Shown here piece by piece: positions 18,322-26,799 of a stretch of DNA of 46,944 nucleotides. Origin of the DNA: Aeriscardovia sp. (GTDB lineage: Bacteria > Actinomycetota > Actinomycetes > Actinomycetales > Bifidobacteriaceae); assembly GCA_017632855.1 (NCBI GenBank), contig JAGBQM010000040.1:1-46944 (forward strand), read 5' to 3'. The first letter of the stretch is position 1, and every line of letters starts with the position of its first letter. Position numbers and translations under genes: made by a program. The notes beneath the pieces are model-generated. The model saw only the letters and a program-made list of their open reading frames with translations, searched no databases and was not told the origin of the DNA.

Positions 18322-19254
18322 ATGCATCTGGAAAATTCCACCCAAACGCTGGAAAGGCCCGAATGGGGGGCCCGTGAAACTTCAGCGATCCTCAGCCTTA
18401 AAGACGTGAGCGTCCGGGCCGGGGGGGCAAGGATTTTGGATCTGAGGGGAAAAGACATAGAAATTTTCCCCGGAGACGTAGTAGGAGTAATCGGCGAAAA
18501 CGGAGCCGGAAAATCCACGCTTATAAATTGCATCGTGGGCAAAATCCCCTTTGAAGGAGAGATTTCAAGGCGCTTTACCTTGGAAGACCTCGGGGTGCAG
18601 TTCCAGTACAACCCCTACGATCCCCTCCTTAAAGTGGAAGAGGTCGTGCAAATCGTATGCGACGAGGGAGCGAAAGACCCCAGAATCAAAGCGGCGGCTG
18701 ACAAATTCGAGGTTTCTTCCCTTCTTCCCAAAAAGGTCAAAAAGCTCTCCGGGGGAGAGAGGCAGAGGCTCACGCTCTTCCTCATGCTTTTCAAGAACCC
18801 GGATCTTTTGGTTGTAGACGAGCTGACAAGCGGCATGGACTTTCAAAAGAGGCAGGAGATGCTTTATCGGCTGAGGAGCGCTTCGGCCCAAAAGACGGTA
18901 CTTTCCGTGACCCACTATTTTGAAGAGCTGCGCGGATGGGCCAACAAGCTCCTGATACTGCAAAAAGGGGAGTTGGTCTTCTTCGGCACCCTAAAAGAGC
19001 TGGAAGATCGCTACCCCTTCTACTCCTTCATCCGCTTTCCGAGGCCCATAGGGGGATTTGCGGGCCTTTCCGGGGTTAGGACGGTGGAAGTCGACGCCGG
19101 AACCATGGGGGCGGTCGCGCAGGGGGAGGAAGAAGAAAAGAAAATCCTCTCCGCCCTTTCAGATGCGCATATCCCTGCAGAGCGCTCCGCAAAAGACATT
19201 TACAGCCTTTACACCCTGGCCCTTGCCGATTTTAAGGAGGGAAAGCGCCAATGA
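18322..19254 (+). CDS. ABC transporter ATPase, pair 2
   Basis: This 310-residue ATPase is a paralogue of the first (both contain FGVQFQYN- or LGVQFQYN-type sequence, LLPKKVKKLSGGER and a long C-terminal extension). Walker A GENGAGKST is at 58-66, signature LSGGE at 142-146 and Walker B LLVVDE ends at Glu167. After the catalytic Glu the usual Pro is Leu (DELTSGMD). The 86-bp gap from pair 1 holds a TACAAT at 18269-18274 but no good -35, so read-through from the first promoter is likely. A GGAGG ribosome site (18315-18319) precedes the ATG. Confidence 0.87.
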   Translation: MHLENSTQTLERPEWGARETSAILSLKDVSVRAGGARILDLRGKDIEIFPGDVVGVIGENGAGKSTLINCIVGKIPFEGEISRRFTLEDLGVQFQYNPYDPLLKVEEVVQIVCDEGAKDPRIKAAADKFEVSSLLPKKVKKLSGGERQRLTLFLMLFKNPDLLVVDELTSGMDFQKRQEMLYRLRSASAQKTVLSVTHYFEELRGWANKLLILQKGELVFFGTLKELEDRYPFYSFIRFPRPIGGFAGLSGVRTVEVDAGTMGAVAQGEEEEKKILSALSDAHIPAERSAKDIYSLYTLALADFKEGKRQ

Positions 19255-20015
19255 GGTACTGCATGCAGGCCAGCTTGAAGCGCATAACGCGCGTCCCCAT
19301 AGCGATGTTTTTCGACTTCTTCTTCCCCCTCATGATGATCGCCGTCTTTGCGGGGGGAAATTCAGGCCAGACCTATGGGGGGATAAGCTTTATAAACTAC
19401 TTCCTCCCCTCAGCCATCATGATGGGCCTGATCCCTTTGGCCTTCCTCTCCTTCCCCTTGAGCGTGGGAAAGCAAATCGAAGACGGGAGCCTCGAGAGGC
19501 TTAACTACTTTGGCGTTAAGACGCGTACGATACTCTCTTCCCAGATTTTGACCCAGATTATTTTCGGGGTGGCGGGGATAGCCCTGGACATGCTCTTTTC
19601 CCTCGCGTCTTTCCGCCTCTCCTTCCCCAATCCGGGACACTTTTTCGCCTTCCTCCTGCAGGTCTTCCTGGGATTTCTCACCCTTATGGTGTGGGGAGGG
19701 GTGATGGCCTTGATTGTGAAAAAGCCGCAGGCCCTCATGAGCGTAGGCCTAATCGTCATGTTCTTCCTGCTGTTTTGCGCGGGAACCTTCGGCACCCTTT
19801 CCTCCTTCCCTTCCGCCATCCAGGACGTCACCAAAGCCTTCCCGGTCAGCTACATTTCCAACAAATTGCCTCTCGTATGGACGGGGCAGGCCTTCTGGTG
19901 CGTAAAGTTCCTCTGGATTTCCGCCATATGGCTCGCCATCGGACTCGCGCTCCTTTTCGCTTTGAGCTTCTCCAATAAAAAGCTCCGCGCAAACTCCTTC
20001 TTGAGGGCAAGGTAG
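19251..20015 (+). CDS. ABC-2 type permease, pair 2
   Basis: This 254-residue permease has about six membrane helices and is a paralogue of the pair 1 permease (shared RLNYFGVKTR and a common ending pattern, FLWISAIWLAIGLALL). Start overlaps the ATPase stop as ATGA, with AAGGAGG upstream. The two pairs probably arose by duplication of an ATPase-permease unit. They could form two homodimeric exporters or one heteromeric exporter. Confidence 0.85.
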   Translation: MRYCMQASLKRITRVPIAMFFDFFFPLMMIAVFAGGNSGQTYGGISFINYFLPSAIMMGLIPLAFLSFPLSVGKQIEDGSLERLNYFGVKTRTILSSQILTQIIFGVAGIALDMLFSLASFRLSFPNPGHFFAFLLQVFLGFLTLMVWGGVMALIVKKPQALMSVGLIVMFFLLFCAGTFGTLSSFPSAIQDVTKAFPVSYISNKLPLVWTGQAFWCVKFLWISAIWLAIGLALLFALSFSNKKLRANSFLRAR

Positions 20016-20585
20016 CTAATCGGCAGTGCCTCGCTTTGACTTTAAAAAGGCGGGGTAGGGAAGGAAATTAAGTTCGCAACTGAAATAAGTATGCGCCGCA
20101 TTCAATTACGGAGGGATTTCCCATAGAAACCAAAATCCGTTCTCAATTAACCGAGGCTTCTAAAAGCCGGAGATCGCATTGCAGCTTTAAAGCGCCGTTA
20201 TCCGGCCCTTTCTTCCTTATAGGTTAAATAAATCAACCGTTGAAGGCCGGGGGCAAGGGAAGCGTTAGTTTCTTAGGGATCTCAAACTTTTTTCCGCATC
20301 CCCCGGCATTGTTCTTTTACTTGTTTTCCCCTTCGTTTCCCCTTCGTGATGATACTCATGCGGGAGGAAGCGGAAACGCGATTTTCGATCTTCATAAAGA
20401 ATTTGAAATTGCATTTATAAGCCGCGAACGCCCGCCTGAAACCGTAAAGCGGAAGCTGGGCTTTGAAATTAGAGAAAGGGAGGGAGGGAGCAAATTCGCA
20501 TGCTCTAAGAAATGCTTTCCAGAGCCTTGCCCCTCCCCCTCTCCCTTTTCGCCCAAGTCCCGTAAACGCTTCTGCCGGCTGGAGG
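20016..20585. other. Intergenic region between ABC operon and gadB
   Basis: About 570 bp without a recognisable gene. Visible items are an 11-bp tandem direct repeat (TTTCCCCTTCG at 20325-20335 and 20336-20346), a purine-rich run around 20471-20490, and a pyrimidine-rich run at 20530-20554. The two runs could pair, and the pyrimidine run fits a G-quadruplex pattern on the minus strand. A 116-codon open frame at 20240-20590 has low-complexity content and I do not believe it is a gene. No clear terminator for the ABC operon was found. Confidence 0.5.
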
Positions 20586-20625
20586 AATAAAAAAACTTCC
20601 CCACGCGCTCCGGCATGAAGAAGTT
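20586..20625 (-). terminator. Intrinsic terminator after gadB
   Basis: Read on the minus strand, a 13-bp stem (20625-20613 with 20606-20594, three G-U pairs) closes a 6-nt loop and runs into TTTTTTATT. It lies 22 bp past the gadB stop. Confidence 0.8.
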
Positions 20626-20647
20626 CGGTACTCTATCTGATTAGCCC

Positions 20648-22129
20648 TTAGTCGAAGAGCCTCTTCTTGTTGAGCTCCTCAATGGCGGAGTGGAAGTCGG
20701 CAATGAAGTCGTCGGCTATAGTCATAGACATCGCCGGCCTTACTACAATCCTCTGCACGATCTCGTCTTGCCTGTCTTTGGGAAGCGGGTAGGCGGGCAC
20801 CTGCCAGCCGTGCATGAGGAGCTGATCCTGGAGGTCGTAGAGAGACCACTTGGTGTGTACGCCCTTGGCCATTTCCCACGTGATTATCGGCAGCTTGGAT
20901 CCGTCGGTAAGCACGGAGAAGTAGCCGGTGTCGGCGATAGCCTTGGAGAGCTTCTCGGAAACCTTCCTGACGTTGTTCATGATCGCCCTGAAGCCCTGAA
21001 CGCCGAAACGCACGAGGTTGTAGTACTGACCCACGATTTGGGCTCCGGAGTGGGAGAAGTTGATGGCGATGGAGTCTACGCTCTTTCCGAGGTAAGCCAC
21101 GGCAAAGCGCATCTCTTCAGGAAGGAAGTCGGGGTTGTTCTTCCTCCATACTACCCAGCCTACGCCCGGGTAAACCATTCCGTATTTGTGTCCGGAAACG
21201 TTGATGGAGTAGACATTCTTAAGCCTGAAGTCCCAGGGCTCAAACCCGTCTACGAAGGGAGCGAAGAAGCCGCAGTAGGCGGCATCAACGTGGATGTGGA
21301 CGGGAAGATCTTTGTGGGTCTCGTTATAGACCGTCAGCTTTTCGTCCAGGAGCTTTATGTCATCTACGGCTCCGGTGTAGGTTATGCCCTGAATCCCGAC
21401 GACGCCGATGGTGTTTTCGTCGATCATGCTCATGGCCTTGTCGACATCCATGCTCAGCTCGTCGTGCTTGAGGTCCACCTGGCGCATCTCTATTCCCCAG
21501 TAGGTGCAGAACTTCTCCCAGACTACCTGGTAGCCGGAATCGATGATGAGGTTGGGGCGGTGGGTGTGAAGGTCGTCTATATCAAGGCCTGCCTTCTGCG
21601 CCCTGTGCTTCCAAGTGAAAAGCATTGCCAGGCCTCCCAGCATGCACCCTTCGGAAGAGCCTACGGTGGAAGTTCCGATAAAGTCATCCCTGAACTTTTC
21701 GTCGGCGGGGATGTTCCACATATGTCCGATCATGGCCACGCAGTTGTCTTCGATTGCGGCGGTCTTGGGGTATTCGGATTTGTCTATGGCGTTGGTGTTG
21801 AGGGCTTCGGTGATAAGCCTGGTGGCCTGGGGCTCCATCTGGGTGGTGCAGAAAGTGGTCAGGTTCTGGTTGGGCTTGGCTTCGTTAAGTCTGTACTGCC
21901 TTATGAGCTCTTCTACTATGTTGGGGTTTGTGGCCTTCAGGGGCATAAATTCGGTGGGCATGTCCATGCCCGCCTCCACGCTGCTCAATACATTTTCTTC
22001 GGTGGCACTAATTTCGGAGGCTTCTTTTTTAACAAGGAGTTCTTCAGATTTTTCTAACTGTTCGTTCATTTTCATCAGCGGCAAGCCGCCTTCTCCTTTC
22101 ACGCTTAGGCGTTTTGGACTCTTATTCAT
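20648..22129 (-). CDS. gadB: Glutamate decarboxylase
   Basis: This PLP enzyme converts glutamate to GABA and CO2, consuming a proton. Up to 493 residues. The PLP-binding lysine sits in VSGHKYG (Lys315 from the first ATG). The coenzyme-stacking and aspartate region reads HIHVDAAYCGFFAPF near 279-292, GSSEGCMLGG is near 158, and the substrate-side motif NFSHSGAQ follows. The first ~25-60 residues are an acidic, Glu-rich extension. ATG at 22075 is an alternative start, and neither start has a strong ribosome site. The C-terminus ends KKRLFD and lacks the terminal His of E. coli GadB that closes the active site at neutral pH, so pH control may differ. It works with the GadC-like antiporters encoded 4-9 kb away. 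Confidence 0.93.
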   Translation of the reverse strand: MNKSPKRLSVKGEGGLPLMKMNEQLEKSEELLVKKEASEISATEENVLSSVEAGMDMPTEFMPLKATNPNIVEELIRQYRLNEAKPNQNLTTFCTTQMEPQATRLITEALNTNAIDKSEYPKTAAIEDNCVAMIGHMWNIPADEKFRDDFIGTSTVGSSEGCMLGGLAMLFTWKHRAQKAGLDIDDLHTHRPNLIIDSGYQVVWEKFCTYWGIEMRQVDLKHDELSMDVDKAMSMIDENTIGVVGIQGITYTGAVDDIKLLDEKLTVYNETHKDLPVHIHVDAAYCGFFAPFVDGFEPWDFRLKNVYSINVSGHKYGMVYPGVGWVVWRKNNPDFLPEEMRFAVAYLGKSVDSIAINFSHSGAQIVGQYYNLVRFGVQGFRAIMNNVRKVSEKLSKAIADTGYFSVLTDGSKLPIITWEMAKGVHTKWSLYDLQDQLLMHGWQVPAYPLPKDRQDEIVQRIVVRPAMSMTIADDFIADFHSAIEELNKKRLFD

Positions 22130-22205
22130 CGTAAACCTAATACGCCTGAAAAGTACAACAGGCCGAAAAGACGAAAAATTCCAAGAATGGCGGGCCTCTA
22201 ATAGA

Positions 22206-23153
22206 ATGAAAAATATGATAGATACTTCAAAGGTTTACAATGCGGTCATAATCGGATCCGGTCCTGCCGGATATACGGCGGGAATATACCTGGGCAGGGC
22301 GGGATTCAAGCCCCTGCTTCTTACCGGATCCCTCCTGCCGGGAGGAGAACTTACCGAAACCACCCTCGTGGAAAATTATCCCGGCTTTCCCGAAGGAATC
22401 CAAGGCCCCGATCTCATGGAAAACATGAAAGCGCAGGCTGAAAAGTTTGAGGTGCAGCTGGAAGGCGAAGACGCCCAGGGGATAGAAGACGGGGAAAACG
22501 GATGCAAGATCATCAAGACCCACATGGGAAAAATTATGACCAAAACCGTAGTGGTAGCGACCGGAAGCACGCACAGGAAGCTGGAAATTCCCGGTGAAAA
22601 GGAATATGCGGGCTTAGGCGTGTCTTACTGCGCCACCTGCGACGGCTTTTTCTTCAGAAACAAAAAGATAGCCGTCATAGGCGGGGGAGACAGCGCCCTG
22701 ACCGATGCGATCTTTCTAACAAGGTTCTCGGACTGCGTTTACCTTATCCACCGTAGAGACGTTTTCCGCTCCAGGGGAGTTTTGCCGCAAAGGGTTGAAG
22801 AAAACCCCAAGATAAAAATCGAATACAATTCCCTTCCCGTAGAAATCCTGGGAGACGGGGAAAAAGTCACCGGCATAAAGCTGAAAGACAAGGAAAGCGG
22901 AAAAGAGAGGGAGCTGCAACTGGACGCGATCTTTGTAGACATAGGCTCCGTTCCTCAAACGGAGTTTCTCGGAAAATACCTTGAGCTGGATCCCTCGGGG
23001 TACATCCTAACCAAGGATTCTTCTTCCCTAACTTCTCGCCCCGGGGTCTTTGCCGCCGGAGACTGCGCGGATCCGGTTTACAGGCAGGCCGTGACGGCCG
23101 CAGGAAGCGGATGCAAGGCCGCAATAGACGCGCAAAGATTCCTTCTAAACTGA
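22206..23153 (+). CDS. trxB: Thioredoxin reductase
   Basis: A 315-residue FAD/NADPH enzyme that reduces thioredoxin. The FAD-binding motif GSGPAGYTAGIYLGRA is near the N-terminus, the redox pair is CATC (Cys142 and Cys145), the NADPH motif GGGDSALTDA follows, and the C-terminal FAD motif GVFAAGDCADPVYRQAV closes the fold. The frame is open far upstream, but ATG at 22206 (or 22215) fits the family length. It is divergent from gadB with a 76-bp gap. No thioredoxin gene follows, although trxB-trxA pairs are common in actinobacteria. Its 3' end overlaps the truncated parB by 9 bp. It could also serve the AhpC encoded at 37.7 kb. Confidence 0.95.
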   Translation: MKNMIDTSKVYNAVIIGSGPAGYTAGIYLGRAGFKPLLLTGSLLPGGELTETTLVENYPGFPEGIQGPDLMENMKAQAEKFEVQLEGEDAQGIEDGENGCKIIKTHMGKIMTKTVVVATGSTHRKLEIPGEKEYAGLGVSYCATCDGFFFRNKKIAVIGGGDSALTDAIFLTRFSDCVYLIHRRDVFRSRGVLPQRVEENPKIKIEYNSLPVEILGDGEKVTGIKLKDKESGKERELQLDAIFVDIGSVPQTEFLGKYLELDPSGYILTKDSSSLTSRPGVFAAGDCADPVYRQAVTAAGSGCKAAIDAQRFLLN

Positions 23154-23591
23154 ATTGCTCTCCCGATAAATTTTTAAGGACTCCCTGGGAGTCAAAGGGG
23201 CAATACGCGAGGGTATCCTCTTTAGCCCCAGTTCTTTAAATGCCGAAAAGCGCCTGTAGCCCGCTACAAGCTCAAAACCTTCCCCCTTCTTGCTTAAAAG
23301 GATGGGAGAGAGCAGTCCTACGCGCGAAATCGAACTTTTTAAGCCTTCAATATCCTTTTCCCTCGTGCGATCGACGAAATCCGGAATTTGTATTTTGCTT
23401 ATATTTACCGTTGCCGTCTTCCACAAAATTGCGGCAGAAGGTGAAAATATGGCATCCACCCCGCGCTTGGAGGGGGCGGAGGCGCTTTTTCTCTTCGCCA
23501 CTTTTCCCAGATTTACGGCTTTTTCTTCCTGGGCTTCTCTGGGCATTTTGGGAAAGAGGGTCTTAAGCCCGCGCCCCATCTGATTTTCCAT
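23145..23591 (-). CDS. parB: Truncated ParB, N-terminal domain only
   Basis: The 148-residue product begins MENQMGRGLKTLFP, the typical ParB start with its ParA-stimulating peptide. It includes the N-terminal domain strand-helix region (FVDRTREKDIEGLKSSISRVGLLSPILL) and the nucleotide-site motif, here GYRR at 111-114 where GERR is standard. It stops shortly after, at the point where full ParB enters its helix-turn-helix. The parS-binding and dimerisation regions (usually another 150 or more residues) are absent, and the space beyond is trxB. ATG abuts the parA stop (TAA ATG). It may be a decaying gene or a minimal regulator of ParA; DNA clamping on parS seems impossible as encoded. Confidence 0.75.
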   Translation of the reverse strand: MENQMGRGLKTLFPKMPREAQEEKAVNLGKVAKRKSASAPSKRGVDAIFSPSAAILWKTATVNISKIQIPDFVDRTREKDIEGLKSSISRVGLLSPILLSKKGEGFELVAGYRRFSAFKELGLKRIPSRIAPLTPRESLKIYRESNSV

Positions 23592-24545
23592 TTACAGCCT
23601 CTCCGCTATCTCCATGCACGCCTGCCTGTAAGCCACGGCAGCAGGCGAAGAAGGGTCGAAAGAAGTCAGGCTCTCTCCCGCCGCAGCCGCTTCCGCCACC
23701 CTGATTAGCCTTGGAATGGAAGAGGAAAGGACCATGGAAGGATAGGCCTCCCTCACGGCCTGGCAGATTTTACGGCTGAGGATTGTGCGCTTGTCTACCA
23801 TATTCAAAATCATCATCACGTTCTTCAAATCGGGGTTAAAGTTAAGCCTTACCAGGTTTATCGTCTTTAAAAGTTGGCTAAGCCCCTCCAAAGCGTAGTA
23901 CTCCACCTGAACGGGAATCAGCACTTCCTTGCTGGCCGTGAGGGCGTTTAAAACCAAAAGGCCCAAAGACGGGGCGCAGTCTATAAATACGTATTCGTAC
24001 TTTTTTCCGCTTTCCTCCATGTAGGAGTAAAGGCATTTTTTGAGCACGGCCTCCCTCTGAGCTTCCCCCGCCATTTCCAGCTCTATTGCAGACAGGTCAA
24101 TGCTGGAAGGCACCACTTCCAGGCTCGGAAAAAGCGGGCTTTTCCTGATGGCTTCCCCCATCTTCGCCTGACCCGTCATCACTTCGTAAATCCCCAGCCC
24201 CCTCTGGCGCACGCCCAGAGAACTTGAAGTGTTGGCCTGGGGGTCCAAATCTATTACGAGAACGGGTATGCCTTCGGCCGCGAAAGAGGTAGCCACGTTT
24301 ACGGTGGTAGTGGTCTTTCCCACTCCGCCCTTTTGGTTTGTCACCGACACAACCCTCGTAGCCTCGGATCTCTTTATCCTTTTCGAATTTACGGATTTGG
24401 CCAAAAGCGTGTCATGCAAAAGGTCGGATCCTATGGAAGAGGAGCCCGTACCCATGATTCTGGAAAGGATGTCGTCCGCGTTTTCAAGCCCTCCCCTAAG
24501 CTCGCTTGCAGAGGGAATGCGGTCCTTCCACTCAAACTCTCCCAT
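23592..24545 (-). CDS. parA: Chromosome partitioning ATPase ParA
   Basis: This 317-residue Walker ATPase binds the nucleoid and moves ParB-origin complexes. The deviant Walker A KGGVGKTTT is at 72-80, with the signature Lys first. DLDPQANTSSSLG and FIDCAPSLGLL follow. The N-terminal ~60 residues form an extension seen in many actinobacterial ParA proteins. Start overlaps the rsmG stop by one base (TGATG). The protein looks intact, which contrasts with the shortened ParB, so ParA may have another partner or role. Confidence 0.93.
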   Translation of the reverse strand: MGEFEWKDRIPSASELRGGLENADDILSRIMGTGSSSIGSDLLHDTLLAKSVNSKRIKRSEATRVVSVTNQKGGVGKTTTTVNVATSFAAEGIPVLVIDLDPQANTSSSLGVRQRGLGIYEVMTGQAKMGEAIRKSPLFPSLEVVPSSIDLSAIELEMAGEAQREAVLKKCLYSYMEESGKKYEYVFIDCAPSLGLLVLNALTASKEVLIPVQVEYYALEGLSQLLKTINLVRLNFNPDLKNVMMILNMVDKRTILSRKICQAVREAYPSMVLSSSIPRLIRVAEAAAAGESLTSFDPSSPAAVAYRQACMEIAERL

Positions 24546-25111
24546 CAGCGCCTCCCCACTGAAAAGGACGCCACATACGTCTCTTCCCCATCTTCCTGCC
24601 TTACGCAGGAAAGCCGCGATCCCGGAACGTCCTTCACTTCATGGGCGGCCTTCCTCCCCTTTAAAGCGAAAACTTCCCCCCCCTCTTTGACCAGGGGGGA
24701 AAGAAGGGGCGGAAGGCCCGCAAGGGGGGAAAGCGCCCTGCATACTGCCGCGTCGAATTTTTCCCCCTTCCACTGCTCTGCCTTTAGTTTGAATACCCGG
24801 GCGTTTTCAAGCTCCAGCTCTTTTTTCATCCGGTCCAGCCAGTTTTTTCTGAGGGATCTGGGTTCCAAAAGCGTGAAATTGACTGAAGGCATGAGGATGG
24901 CCAGGACCACCCCCGGCAGCCCCGCGCCGCTTCCCACGTCCACCACGTTTTCAGCCCCCGCCTTTTCGATAAAGGGGGCGAGGACGGCGCAGTTTTCTAT
25001 ATGCCTTTCCCACACCCTTTCCACTTCCCTGGGGCCTATGAGGCCCAGGGAAGGACCCTGGGATGAAAGAAGGGAAGAAAAAGCCCTCATCTTTTCGCTT
25101 TCAATTCCCAT
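24545..25111 (-). CDS. rsmG: 16S rRNA 7-methylguanosine methyltransferase RsmG (GidB)
   Basis: This 188-residue SAM-dependent enzyme methylates N7 of G527 (E. coli numbering) in 16S rRNA. The SAM motif VDVGSGAGLPG is at about 57-67, preceded by the family's VWERHIENC helix and followed by LLEPRSLRKNWLDRM. CRALSPLAGL is conserved. It lies 25 bp from yidC, where actinobacteria usually have jag, and is coupled to parA. Loss-of-function in homologues gives low-level streptomycin resistance; this copy looks complete. Confidence 0.92.
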   Translation of the reverse strand: MGIESEKMRAFSSLLSSQGPSLGLIGPREVERVWERHIENCAVLAPFIEKAGAENVVDVGSGAGLPGVVLAILMPSVNFTLLEPRSLRKNWLDRMKKELELENARVFKLKAEQWKGEKFDAAVCRALSPLAGLPPLLSPLVKEGGEVFALKGRKAAHEVKDVPGSRLSCVRQEDGEETYVASFSVGRR

Positions 25112-25136
25112 GTCGCCCCTCCTTCAAAAAAGACCT

Positions 25137-26129
25137 TTACTTCCCTTTCTTTTTCGCCTTTTTCTTCACCGGCTGCACCCTTTGGTAGCCCTGGACGGAT
25201 CTTTGCTCCTGCTCGGCTATGACTCTGGCCTCTTCTTCCTCCTCTATCGTCGGAAGGCCCTTCTTCGCCCTTCTCGCTATTTCCTTTTTCAGATCCCTCG
25301 CCTTTTTCTTTTCTCCGGCCCTGGATCCCGGAACCGGGAATCTGTTTACCTGCCAAAGGGTCTGGAGCAGGGACCAGATGTTGGTGGTAAGCCAGTAAAT
25401 GAGCACGCCGAACGGGGCTATGGCTGCAGACCAAATGTAAAGCAAAGGCATTCCTATGGCCATGCCCCACTGGGCCTTTCTGCCCTTTCCTTTGAGCTGG
25501 TCTATGGGGGTGTTGTAGTGCATGGTGTAGAAGGTCATGTAGAACATGGACACGCACATGAAGGCGGTAATGATTCCTATGGTCCACTTTCCTCCCCCGC
25601 TTGCCGAACCGAAGAGGGCTGAAAGCTTAACGTTTATAAACACCGTGTTTTCTATATGCGAGGCCACCTGCTTCGTGAAAGCCCCCAGAGGCTTTATTTT
25701 CCCCTCGGCTATTGCAGACAGGTTGAAAAGGGAATCGTAGAGGGCTATGAATACGGGGCCCTGCACCAGCATGGGCAGGCAGCTGGTGAGGGGGTTGCTT
25801 CCGGCCTCCTTGTAAATCTGCATGGTCTCGCGCTGCTTGGCCTCCTGGCTGGCGGGATCCTTTTTGCCCTTGTACTTTGCGTTTATTTTCGCCAGCTCCG
25901 GCTGCATGGCCTGCATTTTGGCCATGGCGTTTATCTGCTTGGTGTAGAGCGGGAAGATGCAGGCCCTGACGACCATGGTCATAAATATTATGCTCAGGCA
26001 CCATGCAAAGCCGCTGCCCCCGGCCATTCCGCACCTTACCAGAACCCAGTGGCATCCCCACATAATCCAGGAAATTATCCACTCGAGAGGGTAGAAAATC
26101 GTGCTGATTAAGTGAATAAAGCCGCCCAT
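25137..26129 (-). CDS. yidC: Membrane protein insertase YidC
   Basis: This 330-residue insertase helps membrane proteins fold with or without SecYEG. It has the short Gram-positive/actinobacterial layout: an N-terminal helix, a core of about five helices, the groove arginine in MTMVVRACIFPLY (Arg55), the cytoplasmic loop MAKMQAMQPELAKINAKY and SNPLTSCLPMLVQGPVF. It ends with a strongly basic tail of ~60 residues for ribosome contact. No lipobox is seen. Start overlaps the yidD stop (TAATG). Confidence 0.94.
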   Translation of the reverse strand: MGGFIHLISTIFYPLEWIISWIMWGCHWVLVRCGMAGGSGFAWCLSIIFMTMVVRACIFPLYTKQINAMAKMQAMQPELAKINAKYKGKKDPASQEAKQRETMQIYKEAGSNPLTSCLPMLVQGPVFIALYDSLFNLSAIAEGKIKPLGAFTKQVASHIENTVFINVKLSALFGSASGGGKWTIGIITAFMCVSMFYMTFYTMHYNTPIDQLKGKGRKAQWGMAIGMPLLYIWSAAIAPFGVLIYWLTTNIWSLLQTLWQVNRFPVPGSRAGEKKKARDLKKEIARRAKKGLPTIEEEEEARVIAEQEQRSVQGYQRVQPVKKKAKKKGK

Positions 26130-26467
26130 TAGGCTCTGCTCCTCTCGCTTTCATTCATCTGGTTTTCCAGGGTGACTATGGGTTGAAGAGTAGGCTCTTC
26201 ATGAGCTTTAGACCATGAGAAGCGGTAAAACATCGAAAACCTGCGCGGAACATCGTCTATTCCCCCCGCGCTCCACGGGTTGCATCTCAAAAGGCGCAGA
26301 GCCGCCAAAAGAAGGCCCCTCGCAGCGCCGAATCTTCTCACGGCTATGATCGCGTACATAGAACAGCTCGGATAGTACTTGCACTTGGGTCCTGAAAGGG
26401 GGGAAATGAAGCGCCTGTAAAGTCCTATGGCGGCGCACAGCCCCCTGGAGGCTAGAGAATTCTTCAT
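26129..26467 (-). CDS. yidD: Membrane protein insertion efficiency factor YidD
   Basis: This 112-residue amphipathic protein acts near YidC. It carries the family motifs [20 protein letters not shown] (17-36), [10 protein letters not shown] and [17 protein letters not shown]. It has a ~35-residue polar C-terminal extension beyond the family core. Start overlaps the rnpA stop as ATGA. Biochemical role remains loosely defined in the family. Confidence 0.92.
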   Translation of the reverse strand: MKNSLASRGLCAAIGLYRRFISPLSGPKCKYYPSCSMYAIIAVRRFGAARGLLLAALRLLRCNPWSAGGIDDVPRRFSMFYRFSWSKAHEEPTLQPIVTLENQMNESERSRA

Positions 26468-26799
26468 ACTTCAGACGCAATCTTCAAAAACGCGCCCTCT
26501 ACTTCCCCGCGCAGATCCCAAAACGAGGCGGCCGCGGCTGAAGGCTTGGCCCTGAGAACCACCCTGCTTCCTTCGGGAAGCACTCCGGCCAGCTCCCTGC
26601 AGCAGACCCTCAGGCGCCTTTTCACCCTGTTTCTTTCCACGGCGCGGCCTACGGCTTTGGAGACGGCAAATCCGAAAGCCACCCCCGTCCCTGAAGACGG
26701 GAAGTAGTGGAACACCAAGTGGGAGGAAGAGGCCTTTTGCGCACGGCAGACCTCTAAAAATTCGGAATGCTTCCTTATGCGTCCGGGAGCCGGGTTCAT
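26464..26799 (-). CDS. rnpA: Ribonuclease P protein component
   Basis: The 111-residue basic protein binds the RNase P RNA for tRNA 5' maturation. The RNR signature is clear ([12 protein letters not shown]), preceded by [12 protein letters not shown]. Start overlaps the rpmH stop as ATGA and the stop overlaps yidD, the classical arrangement. Confidence 0.93.
   Translation of the reverse strand: MNPAPGRIRKHSEFLEVCRAQKASSSHLVFHYFPSSGTGVAFGFAVSKAVGRAVERNRVKRRLRVCCRELAGVLPEGSRVVLRAKPSAAAASFWDLRGEVEGAFLKIASEV

Noticed and set aside
20240..20590. 116-codon ORF between the ABC operon and gadB
   Set aside because: Composition is Pro/Phe/Ser/Arg-rich, it overlaps the pyrimidine-rich run and the gadB terminator, and there is no plausible ribosome site.
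20690..22057. 455-codon open frame antisense to gadB
   Set aside because: It mirrors gadB codons in the complementary frame, has no recognisable motif, and gadB shows all expected active-site residues.
21615..22205. 196-codon N-terminal extension of trxB
   Set aside because: The extension is antisense to gadB and TrxB family length fits the start at 22206.
24333..25622. 429-codon plus-strand frame across parA, rsmG and yidC
   Set aside because: It crosses three well-defined minus-strand genes and has Ser/Arg/Pro-rich nonsense composition.
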